Origin: Bacillota bacterium
GTDB taxonomy: Bacteria > Bacillota > Clostridia > Acetivibrionales > Acetivibrionaceae
Assembly: GCA_023398495.1 (NCBI GenBank)
Contig: JAEWSG010000099.1
Span: forward strand, 1-9,919
Direction of reading: 5' to 3'
DNA: 9,919 nucleotides
In this document: piece by piece, positions 1 to 7,500 of the stretch
Numbering within the stretch: position 1 is the first letter of the stretch
Layout of the letters: each line of letters begins with the position of its first letter
Made by a program: the position numbers and the translations under genes
Notes under the pieces: generated by a model
Told to the model about the DNA's origin: nothing
Databases searched by the model: none
The model's input: only the letters and a program-made list of their open reading frames with translations

Positions 1-8
1 CCTTTTAA

Positions 9-77
9 GGGGGGGGGCAGCATCCCGGAATGGGGGGGCAGTATGAACCGGAATGGGGGGTCAGTATGCTCCGGAAT
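9..77 (+). repeat. Three G-rich tandem repeats, probable IS21-type element end
   Basis: Three units run head to tail. Each has a run of 6 to 9 G, then CAG or TCAGTATG, two variable bases, and CCGGAAT. The CCGGAAT ends fall at 25-31, 48-54 and 71-77, an exact 23-bp period; the first unit is 2 bp shorter in its middle and has a longer G run. IS21-family elements are known for two or three such repeats of about 20 bp at each end, and the istB remnant further right is followed by a similar array of a different sequence. I infer that this is the end of a separate IS21-like element whose istB would lie left of the window. No transposase is visible here to prove it. Confidence 0.55.
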
Positions 78-466
78 CTACACTGAAGGTAGTTTATTTG
101 AAATTTCATGGTTCAACCGTCCTGAAAATAAGTACGAAATTCAATAGACAATTAATGTTCGTAGAATCAACATTAAAGAGACTGTGCAAAGAGCATGGAA
201 AGAAGTGATGGTTTTCCTTGCTAGTAAATGAGCACAATGACACAACAATCAGCTGTTATGTCGCATACAATGAAACCACTATAAATGGATAGATTCAAGG
301 AAAATATTGATTCCCAGATTGAGTTTAATCAAGGCAAAAATCTTTTTCGCTTCTGATTTGCCATTTATTAAGAAATACATGGATAAAACCCGGTACAACT
401 TGAAAACACACGAGATTGACAAATACGTTTTTAATACAACTGTTATAAGAAAAATAGGATAACTAA
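78..466. other. Gene-poor stretch with possible decayed coding remnant
   Basis: No intact gene is visible on either strand. On the plus strand, short stretches read like protein but are broken by stops and frame changes. One runs from about 158 to 297 in one frame and carries TGA and TAG interruptions. Another, in a different frame, runs from about 283 to a TAA at 460-462 and ends in VIRKIG. I do not recognise either. The stretch may be an old pseudogene left beside the insertion-sequence end, or only AT-rich chance reading. No convincing terminator is visible for the RloB gene, whose stop codon is just to the right. Confidence 0.35.
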
Positions 467-1141
467 TTATTGGTTAATTATACCTAAAAAGACCTGAATT
501 TTAATTAATCGCTCTCTCAATAGTGAATTTATTGTTTTACCAAGTAAAAACGCACTGGTACAACACTTGTCAGGTCTCTCTGACCCATTACAACTGTAAA
601 TGGCTTCAGCATTTTGAACTGCATCTGCTATGTGTATAGGATGCTTATTCGGATTGAAACCACCCGGTATTGAATCATTCAGAAATGCCTTCCATGCCTT
701 TGATGATTCATCATCTTGAAAATTGGGTTTTTCCTTGTTAAAATGATAATATAACCAGACTTCAAAACATGGATTACTTTCAGCTACATTCCACTTGACG
801 TTTTTGCATTTTTTGTATAAAGTCTCAAGCTCTCCATGCCGGTGCGAGTTCTTGAATGTGTCAGTATCTAAAATGATCCAGACTTCATCACCTTCTTGCA
901 TGGAGTATTTAGGTTGAGGATTTTCTTCTGAAATTACCAGACTCTTCTCCGCTATTTCAAATAAACCAAGAGGTGAGTTATCTTCGTCAAATTGAAGTGG
1001 ATAAATTTCCACATTTACCCTTGAATCCACTTCTGTAAAGAAATGAAAATAATCATACTCTCTTTTTACTCCCTCACAAAAAATTAAGATACTCTTTGCA
1101 TCACGTGAAGGGATTTGCCTCTCGAAGTTTCTAACTCTCAT
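467..1141 (-). CDS. rloB: RloB-family protein, probable Toprim-like effector of an abortive-infection pair
   Basis: This 224-residue protein matches the RloB family in length and motifs. An N-terminal strand is followed by CEGVKREYDYF (E23, E28), then a hydrophobic strand ending in DTD (D92, D94), then ESNPCFEVWLYYHF (121-134), which is the family hallmark. A strand-E followed by strand-DxD layout is typical of Toprim-like metal-dependent nucleases; the nuclease role is inferred. The ATG start at 1139-1141 overlaps the end of the upstream ATPase gene by 11 bp, so the two are co-transcribed and probably co-translated. RloA/RloB pairs are known near type I restriction genes, where they were named R-linked ORFs, and the AbiL abortive-infection system has the same ATPase plus RloB make-up. 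A plausible model is that the ATPase senses infection and releases or activates RloB. The target is unknown. Confidence 0.85.
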   Translation of the reverse strand: MRVRNFERQIPSRDAKSILIFCEGVKREYDYFHFFTEVDSRVNVEIYPLQFDEDNSPLGLFEIAEKSLVISEENPQPKYSMQEGDEVWIILDTDTFKNSHRHGELETLYKKCKNVKWNVAESNPCFEVWLYYHFNKEKPNFQDDESSKAWKAFLNDSIPGGFNPNKHPIHIADAVQNAEAIYSCNGSERPDKCCTSAFLLGKTINSLLRERLIKIQVFLGIINQ

Positions 1142-2471
1142 TCAAGTGCCAGTTTAAGTCCTTAAGATTACCAAGAAACGGAATAGAGCCATATCGACCA
1201 GTCAGGTAGCCCTTCCGTATATCGAGGGTATTATGTTCTTTAAAGTCACTTAATGAGTACAAATCAGTAGAACCGGTTATGTCCTTTTCAGCAAACCAAA
1301 TTTCATCTTGTCTGAAGAGTTCCAGATCTAACAAATTAGATTCATGAGTCGTAAAAATCAGCTGGCCAAGTGAATTATTATCCTCAGTGAATTTTCTGAT
1401 TAATTCTTTTATAAGTAGAGGATGAATACTCCTTTCAATCTCATCAATTACGAAGGTGAATCTGTCAAAAGTCAGCTGCATCATAGCAGGAATAAATTGC
1501 AATAACCGCTTAGTTCCGTCAGATTCTTCTGACAGTTGAAATGTTGCATTATTGCTGATATTCTTATGATTTAAGCTGATCTCTTTTACAATATATGTAT
1601 TGTTTTCTTTCACCACAACAACTTCATCACCTTCGTCATTTGTCAATGGCAGAATATTGTCATCGGTGTTGTCTACCTCCTTCTTAAAGTCATCAAGGGT
1701 TTTGGCGTTTAATATGAGATCTTCTAATCGCTTTCTGGTAACACCTACATTTTCAATCCCTAGGTTAAAAGAATTCAATAGCTTGTTGAAATACAATTTC
1801 AGGTTTTCTTCTTTATCAAGGGAGTTAGCTAATGCATATGGCCTGGTATTCGGTGCAATAACAATTAAGCTGTTTTGAAACCATGAAAAAGCTGTTTTCA
1901 GGTCAACAAGATTTGGATTGTCTCTATTTGCAAAAATCTTTAATACAGTTTTGGTTGGCTTAACAAACTCCTCAAGCAATACATTTTTTAAGACCTGAAT
2001 TTTCTCCTCTTTTTCTATAGTGTCATTAAATGTAATTGATGTAACATTATTCAGGTCAGTGGTTCGGCTGAATACCAATTCATCATCATGTTTCCCAAGT
2101 CCTGACTTAAAGAGTTCTTCTGAAATAATTATATCATGTTGGATATTTACCTCATATACGAAGGGTATGTCATCTTTGATAAACTCAATTCCAAATACTT
2201 GTTTTGGCTCTTTAAGAAATTTAAAGGTATGATTGCTTATTTTTACTTCTGTAACATCCAGCACTAAGTTTCTCAGATAAGAAAGTCCCTTGATAATATT
2301 TGACTTCCCAGCTCCATTGGCACCGTATATAGACGCAGTCTTAAGCAACTTAAACCCATTCACATTATAAATGTGCTCTTTATGCTGCTGGATCCTGTTA
2401 TATGGAATTAAATTTATTTCTTTCTCTTCACTGAAGGAAAGGACGTTCTTTAGGTAAAACCTGATTAACAT
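1131..2471 (-). CDS. rloA: AAA15/OLD-like ABC-type ATPase, RloA-type partner of RloB
   Basis: This is a 446-residue ATPase of the AAA15/AAA21 group. The start MLIRFYLKNVLSF is the usual beginning of the family, so I chose the ATG at 2469-2471 over an in-frame TTG 33 bp upstream. Visible motifs are Walker A GANGAGKS (50-57), an ABC-signature-like SEESDGTKRL (about 314-323), Walker B FVIDEIE (D343, E344), and a switch histidine in FTTHESNLLDL (H376). The part between Walker A and the signature is a long insert of coiled and helical character, as in SMC/OLD-like proteins. No C-terminal Toprim domain is fused, unlike true OLD nucleases; that role appears to be in the separate, overlapping RloB gene. 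Together they resemble RloA/RloB and AbiL pairs and, in logic, the PARIS system (AAA15 ATPase plus Toprim protein). The role as an infection sensor is inferred from these relatives. Confidence 0.87.
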   Translation of the reverse strand: MLIRFYLKNVLSFSEEKEINLIPYNRIQQHKEHIYNVNGFKLLKTASIYGANGAGKSNIIKGLSYLRNLVLDVTEVKISNHTFKFLKEPKQVFGIEFIKDDIPFVYEVNIQHDIIISEELFKSGLGKHDDELVFSRTTDLNNVTSITFNDTIEKEEKIQVLKNVLLEEFVKPTKTVLKIFANRDNPNLVDLKTAFSWFQNSLIVIAPNTRPYALANSLDKEENLKLYFNKLLNSFNLGIENVGVTRKRLEDLILNAKTLDDFKKEVDNTDDNILPLTNDEGDEVVVVKENNTYIVKEISLNHKNISNNATFQLSEESDGTKRLLQFIPAMMQLTFDRFTFVIDEIERSIHPLLIKELIRKFTEDNNSLGQLIFTTHESNLLDLELFRQDEIWFAEKDITGSTDLYSLSDFKEHNTLDIRKGYLTGRYGSIPFLGNLKDLNWHLNES

Positions 2472-2472
2472 A

Positions 2473-2502
2473 GCTAAAAGGTTTAGCGTGAATTTATCAC
2501 GC
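2473..2502 (-). promoter_or_regulatory. Two abutting inverted repeats just before the ATPase start codon
   Basis: Read on the minus strand, GCGTGA-TAAAT-TCACGC (2502 to 2486) is followed by GCTAAA-CCT-TTTAGC (2487 to 2473), sharing two bases, and then one base and the ATG at 2471. Each has perfect 6-bp arms. They could be an operator, or two small mRNA stem-loops that control ribosome access to the ATPase gene. If the upstream TTG were the real start they would lie inside the coding region. The symmetry is seen directly; the function is inferred. Confidence 0.4.
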
Positions 2503-2520
2503 AATTTATTCTTTAAAGTG

Positions 2521-2528
2521 CAAATATA
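2521..2528 (-). promoter_or_regulatory. Candidate Bacteroidota -7 box for the ATPase-RloB operon
   Basis: The minus strand reads TATATTTG, matching the TAnnTTTG consensus of the Bacteroidota housekeeping sigma factor. It sits about 50 bp before the ATPase ATG, which would leave a leader containing the two inverted repeats. No good -33 TTTG is found about 19-21 bp upstream, so the call is weak. Confidence 0.35.
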
Positions 2529-2634
2529 GATGAAATGTTCAATTAATATCCTACTTTATGAAAATATTTCTCGCATGTTGTTGGTGAGATGGTTCACAAT
2601 ATAAATAATCCGAATATATGTGATCTCCCTGGCT

Positions 2635-3189
2635 TCACTGGGTAAATAAATAGTAATCACCCCTAACCGTATCTAGTATCCCAAAATTAAAGAAAAAGAG
2701 ACTTCCATCCATTGGGCAATCTTTCAACTTGGTTTCAACCGGAAGCTCCATCAGTTCATTTCTAAACTTTCTAATATAGGCCCTTGAATATTTAGTCTTA
2801 TAAAATTCGGAATCAATAGTATATAATGGCTGACCGATATTCTGTTTAAGGGTTTTATTAAGATCATGATATCCTGAAATCACCAGATACAGATTATACC
2901 CATTTCTAATGGCATATTCTTTATAAACAGATAAAGGCTGACACCCTGATGAAGAGCACCAGTTTGCAAAAATATAGACCAGCGATTTTGGATACCTTTT
3001 CATATCTTCCTTCAACTCGCCCGCATTGATTTCATAAACTTTTCCCGGAACACTTTCTTCAAAAGTCTTGAAAGGAGCAATCAGTTGTAATTCTTTATCA
3101 GTCAATTGATCAAAATCATTGGTTACACCATACATTTTACATGAATTCACTAAAAGGAGGGTGAGCCCCAAAATGATCAAATTTTTCAT
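2635..3189 (-). CDS. Predicted lipoprotein with thioredoxin-like Cys-X4-Cys motif
   Basis: The ATG at 3187-3189 gives 184 residues and a clean signal peptide: MKN, a hydrophobic stretch LIILGLTLLLV, then NSC with the likely lipidated cysteine at residue 17. A further 9 residues are possible from an upstream ATG at 3216 but would spoil the signal peptide. The mature part contains SLVYIFANWCSSSGCQP (about 69-85): a hydrophobic strand followed by W-C-X4-C (C78, C83), the position where thioredoxin folds carry their CXXC. The wider spacing makes ordinary disulfide exchange uncertain. Later parts (YNLYLVISGY, GSLFFFNFG) fit further beta strands. It is expected to be membrane-anchored outside the cytoplasm. 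Its link to the defence genes on both sides is unclear; it may be a passenger. I do not recognise a named gene. Confidence 0.7.
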   Translation of the reverse strand: MKNLIILGLTLLLVNSCKMYGVTNDFDQLTDKELQLIAPFKTFEESVPGKVYEINAGELKEDMKRYPKSLVYIFANWCSSSGCQPLSVYKEYAIRNGYNLYLVISGYHDLNKTLKQNIGQPLYTIDSEFYKTKYSRAYIRKFRNELMELPVETKLKDCPMDGSLFFFNFGILDTVRGDYYLFTQ

Positions 3190-3330
3190 AAATGCAGATA
3201 AGTTACACTCGTTCATAGTATCACCAATGTGCTGAAGCCTGTCATGATTGTTGCCATAGCAATCACTTCAAGTGACATTTTTGCGATTTTCTTTAAAATG
3301 GCTGGCTGCATGCGTTGGATTGCTTCATAG

Positions 3331-3338
3331 CAAATGTA
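3331..3338 (-). promoter_or_regulatory. Candidate -7 box upstream of the lipoprotein gene
   Basis: The minus strand reads TACATTTG, matching TAnnTTTG. It lies about 140 bp before the lipoprotein ATG, leaving a long leader. No clear -33 element is present. A small palindrome, TCACTT-C-AAGTGA, lies in that leader at 3263-3275. Confidence 0.25.
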
Positions 3339-3453
3339 CAAAGTTAATGTCAGTATGTGTCCCCTTAAAGCGAGTGAAATTATGACTAAAGCCTCACCTG
3401 TAGTTATACCTTATTTCCAGAGGACTCAGCAAATTTGAACATCAAAAATATAT

Positions 3454-3690
3454 ATGGATGATTTTGGACTACACCCCATGGACAAAATAACCAGATTAGC
3501 CTTACTTCAAATACTTGAGGACTGATACGGAAAAAAATCAACATTAATATCTTCTCAGTTACCGGTTGATAAATGGCATACTTATATTGGAGAATCGACA
3601 GTGGCTGATGCTATAATGGACAGATTGGCAGGAAATGCACACCGTTTTGATTTGAAAGGTGATTCTTTAAGAAAGAAGAAAACTGAATAA
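3454..3690 (+). pseudogene. istB: istB pseudogene, C-terminal part of IS21 ATP-binding helper
   Basis: One frame reads MDDFGLHPMD, then ALLQILED, a TGA stop at 3523-3525, YGKKSTLISSQLPVDKW, ADAIMDRLAGNAHR and LKGDSLRKK before TAA at 3688-3690. These are the well-known C-terminal blocks of IstB: Walker B, the EDRYG block, the SSQLPV sensor block, and the DRL..NAHR/LKG.S.RKK tail. The TGA replaces the arginine of EDRYG, a single C-to-T change from CGA. About 79 of roughly 250 codons remain; upstream sequence in the same frame has another stop and no recognisable Walker A. IstB helps the IstA transposase in transposition; this copy cannot work. Confidence 0.9.
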
Positions 3691-3755
3691 ATTATCTATT
3701 AATTTGTGTAAAGAAATTACTTATTATTGCGTTACTAGTCCACCCTCTTGAAGAC

Positions 3756-3796
3756 GGCGCCGTTTACACTGAATTTGATGGCGCCGTTTCACCGAA
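3756..3796 (+). repeat. Two IS21-type terminal repeats, 24-bp period
   Basis: GGCGCCGTTT occurs at 3756-3765 and 3780-3789. It is followed by ACACTGAA in the first copy and CACCGAA in the second, so the copies differ by one inserted base and one substitution. Their position 65 bp after the istB stop is that of the right-end repeats of IS21-family elements. The sequence differs from the repeats at the left edge of the window, so two different elements are involved. Confidence 0.75.
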
Positions 3797-3820
3797 ATAC
3801 TCAATCTTATTTCGTAAAGG

Positions 3821-4450
3821 TCACATTAGTGATTTTATATATACTTTATTTTTACTTAGTTGGCCATGATTTTGGTCTTTTATAATTTCCATAAAATCCC
3901 TTGTGATATTTCGATTCAGACGCTCTTCATTTTCTACTCTGACATTTGTTTTCTGTGTAAATTTTATAATCGCAATTTCAGACCTTTCACCAACATTTAT
4001 AATAAAAAGAAATTTAAAGAAGTCATCAGTATTTTCAATTTTCCGTTTTCCTTTTAATAGTTTTTGTACGTCTTCTATTAGTTTTTTGCTTTGCATTGCC
4101 CCAAATTTGGAACCCCCTTTCACAGGGATATTACATTTGACTTCAGCAATGATTTTTAACGGTTCATTTATCACAATATCAAATCCTGTGGAATTTGGGT
4201 CCGTGCTATCAATATCCTCAAGAATTTTTCTTTTTTCATCTTCACCTAGTTGAAAATATTCAGCTATCCATTCAGCTGCTTTTATGGACAATTTATAGGT
4301 GAGTAAGTTGTTTATGTCAGACAATACAGATTTTAACTCTAAAACGTCTTCTTCCTTTAAAGCAGAATAGTAATCTTTGTCAACTCCTGTTAGTTTTTGT
4401 AGATGAGTATTAAATTTCAGCCTCAATTCATTGTCTCTATTTTTATTCAT
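3821..4450 (-). CDS. Uncharacterised protein with PD-(D/E)XK nuclease-like motif, behind hsdR
   Basis: This 209-residue protein begins 52 bp after the hsdR stop with no promoter or terminator seen between, so it probably belongs to the restriction operon. A helical N-terminal half (KAAEWIAEYF, with E60) leads to GFDIVINEPLKIIAEVKC (89-106). The pattern D91-X11-E103-V-K105 on two adjacent beta strands is the core of PD-(D/E)XK nucleases, with E60 as a possible first acidic residue. Next comes GGSKFGAMQSKKLIEDVQKLLKGK, a glutamine-containing helix as in restriction enzymes of this fold, and then FFKFLFIINVGE, a further strand. I do not recognise a named family. The short C-terminal end (KSLM then TGA) lies about 20 bp from the insertion-sequence end, so the original reading frame may have been cut or altered there. 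The nuclease activity is inferred from motif and place only. Confidence 0.65.
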   Translation of the reverse strand: MNKNRDNELRLKFNTHLQKLTGVDKDYYSALKEEDVLELKSVLSDINNLLTYKLSIKAAEWIAEYFQLGEDEKRKILEDIDSTDPNSTGFDIVINEPLKIIAEVKCNIPVKGGSKFGAMQSKKLIEDVQKLLKGKRKIENTDDFFKFLFIINVGERSEIAIIKFTQKTNVRVENEERLNRNITRDFMEIIKDQNHGQLSKNKVYIKSLM

Positions 4451-4502
4451 CGTAGCAACTTTATGTATATAAGGCTTGTGTGAAACGTCAGGATCCTATT
4501 CA

Positions 4503-7500
4503 TCACTCCCTCCTAAACCTTCCACCCGAAATATCCCAGAACTTATTAAAGAAATCACTCAATCTTTCAAATACTGTTGTGCGTTTCTTTGAGAGGTCAC
4601 CTGTTGGTGTGAAGCGGGAGACCGGCGGTAATACTTTTGTGATGGCGGTACCGGTTGATTGGATGGCACCGTCTTTGAAAGCATTGTCAATAAAGGTGTA
4701 TGTTTCTTCTTTTTTGAGGTTTTCTTCAGTAATGATGCGATCAAGTTCTTCAAATTTCTTTGAATCAACGAACTTCCGCCAATCATCGTCAACACTGCTG
4801 GCAGGAGTTAATGAATCAATGAACTTATCAATCAGGTCCTTCTTGTTCCTTAATTCAATGCTCGAATCTATGGCCTTGTTGATACTTAATATTAACTCTT
4901 TATCTTTCAGATGGCTGTCGTGGTATTTGCGGATTAACATCAGGATGTAATCAATATTGATTTCAACCTGCTTGATGAGCTCCATTTCAAATACTATGTC
5001 GTCGTTTACATTCTCTGCATCGCCTTTCTTTACCTTCCTGAATTCATTGTATAGGTTGATGTACATGCTGTGGTAATCCTGAACATCTCTTTCTGATAAG
5101 ATTTCGTTGCCTGCAAATTCATCAAAAGTGGTAAGAATATTCCGGGCTTTCAGGATAGCACTGTAAAGCCTGATAAATTCTTTTTGATTCTGCTCTCCAA
5201 TAATTGGTTCCCCAACAGGAAATCGCTCCTGCAATTCTTCAATCATCGACTTATAACCCCTCACTTCCTTGTCACCATCTTCATAGCCATGGTAATACTC
5301 CGTGTAAGTTTTTAACAGGACAACCCCGCCCGCTTCCTTGTCTCCAAACAGCGCTATACTCTCGTTGGTGGCTTTTTCCAGATTCCTGAAGCAAACGATG
5401 TTACCAAAGGTCTTTACTGAATTGAGTATTCTGTTGGTGCGTGAAAATGCTTGTAGCAAGCCATGCAATCGCAGGTTCTTGTCAACCCAAAGTGTGTTTA
5501 AAGTAGTGGCATCAAATCCGGTAAGGAACATATTAACCACAATCAACAGGTCAATCTCTCTTTTCTTAACCCTGTCGGATACATCCTTATAATAGTTCTG
5601 AAATTTATCGCTTGAGGTATCGTAATTGGTCTTGAAAATCTTATTGTAATCCTTAATAGCCCTTTCGAGAAAATCGCGCGAACCTGCATCCAGGCGACTG
5701 GTATCTTCCGGACTTTCATCATCAATAATGCCATCTATTTCAGGGTCATCTTCATTTACCGTGAAACTGTAAATGGTAGCAATCTTCAACTGCTTGTCGG
5801 CAGGCAGTCCCTCCATCTGTTTTTTGAACTCAGCGTAGTACTTCTTTGCCACATCAATCGAAGCCACTGCAAATATTGAATTAAAACCTGCCAGACGCCT
5901 TTCTTTTAACTCATAGAAGGTGTTTCGCTTGGTCTTCTGGTCGAAATGCTCCCTTATGTACTCAACAATATTGGTAATCCGCTTAGGTGCAGCCAGCGCC
6001 TTCTCCCTGTCAATATCCCAAACCTTAGCATCTTTAATTTCTTCCTCTTCACGCATGGTGCTGATATAATCTATGCGGAATGGCAACACATTTTTATCGG
6101 TAATTGCATCAACAATGGTGTAAGTATGCAACTTCTCTCCAAATGCCTGTTCGGTAGTCTTTAAATCGGGGCGACTGCTGCTGCTTGAGTTAACGGCAAA
6201 AATTGGAGTACCGGTAAACCCAAAAAGGTAGTATTTTTTGAATGCTTTGGTGATGGCCTTGTGCATATCGCCAAACTGCGACCGGTGACATTCATCAAAG
6301 ATGATCACAATCTGCTGATTAAAGCAGGGCAATCCTTTGTGTTTCTTTATCAGGACAGAAAGCTTCTGAATAGTTGTAATGATTATTCGTGATGAAGAAT
6401 CTTCCAACTGCTTTTTCAGAATATGAGTGCTGGTGTTACCGTTAGCAGCTCCTTTCTCGAATTTATCATACTCAAGCATTGCATTATAATCGAGATCTTT
6501 CCGGTCAACGACAAACAGCACCTTATTAATGAAAGGATATTTAGATGCAAGCTGCGCTGTCTTGAATGAAGTGAGTGTTTTGCCGCTACCGGTAGTATGC
6601 CAGATATAACCACCACCTTCAATTTTACCGAAATTCTTGTAATTGTGCGCTACATTAATCCTTCCGAGAATACGCTCAGTGGCGACAATCTGATAAGGTC
6701 TCATGGCCAGCAGCGTCTTATCAGCCGTAAACACGCAATACTTTGTAAGCAGATTCAGTAAAGTATGTTTGGCAAAGAATGTCCGGGCATAATCAGCCAG
6801 ATCAGTTATAGGCCTGTTGTTAGCATCAGCCCACCACGAAGTGAACTCGTAACTGTTACTTGATCGTTTCCCTTTTTGAATTTCACCACTGTTAAGTTCC
6901 TTAATATGCGTATTCCTGGTTGTGTTGCTATAATATTTGGTATAGGTACCGTTTGAAATCACGAACAGCTGCACATACTCAAACAAACCTGTCCCTGCCC
7001 AGAATGATTCGCGGTAATACCGTTTAATCTGATTAAACGCCTCCTTAATATCCACACCCCGCTTCTTCAACTCCACATGCACCAATGGCAGGCCATTAAC
7101 CAGAATGGTAACATCATACCGGTTGTCACGCTGACCATCATGCACCTCATACTGGTTAATTACCTGAAGCGAATTATTATGGATATTCTCCTTATCAATT
7201 AAGTAAATGTTCTTGGAAGTACCATCATCCCTGTTAAGCAGCTGAATAAAATCCTCCTGAATTATGGTTGTCTTTTCAACAATGCCCATATTCAAGTTGG
7301 CAATCTTGTTGTTAAAGAACAGCTTCCACTCGTTATCCGAAAAAATGTAATTATTGAGCATCTCAAGCTTCACACGAAGGTTACTTTTTAGATCCTCCTC
7401 ACTAGTGATAGTGAGATACTCATAAGCCTGACTAACCAGTATTCCAATAAATTCCTTCTCAAGCTCAGCCTCCGACTGAAAACTCATTTCCCTACGGGGA

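Larger units (their letters stand above)
3361..3803 (+). mobile_element. Remnant of an IS21-family insertion sequence (3' part)
   Basis: The segment holds the decayed 3' part of istB, a 65-bp spacer, and two terminal repeats, in the order expected at the right end of an IS21-family element. The istA gene, the first two thirds of istB and the left end are missing. The left limit given is approximate: before about 3454 the istB-like reading is no longer convincing. The right limit is placed after the second terminal repeat; the exact end is not certain, as no target duplication partner remains. Confidence 0.75.

Noticed and set aside
9..77. G-quadruplex
   Set aside because: Only three separated G runs are present, with loops of about 16 bases. 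The repeat period and conserved CCGGAAT suit an insertion-sequence end better.
9..77. CRISPR array
   Set aside because: The units are contiguous 23-bp repeats without spacers, and no cas genes are present.
2472..2504. TTG start giving an 11-residue longer ATPase
   Set aside because: MLIRF at the ATG is the family's usual beginning, and the extra segment consists largely of inverted repeats.
2584..2626. Imperfect hairpin after the lipoprotein gene as a terminator
   Set aside because: Arms GAGAT/ATCTC and CACATATA/TATATTGTG pair only partly and no T-run follows.
3202..3330. Plus-strand frame reading a hydrophobic peptide ending at TAG 3328-3330
   Set aside because: It is short, has no good start, overlaps the leader and start of the lipoprotein gene, and has no family I recognise. 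It may be a chance reading.
4480..4950. Plus-strand open frame of 156 codons
   Set aside because: It lies antisense to conserved hsdR coding sequence, has low-complexity serine-rich content and no recognisable motif. Other plus-strand frames inside the ATPase, hsdR and hsdM genes were rejected for the same reason.
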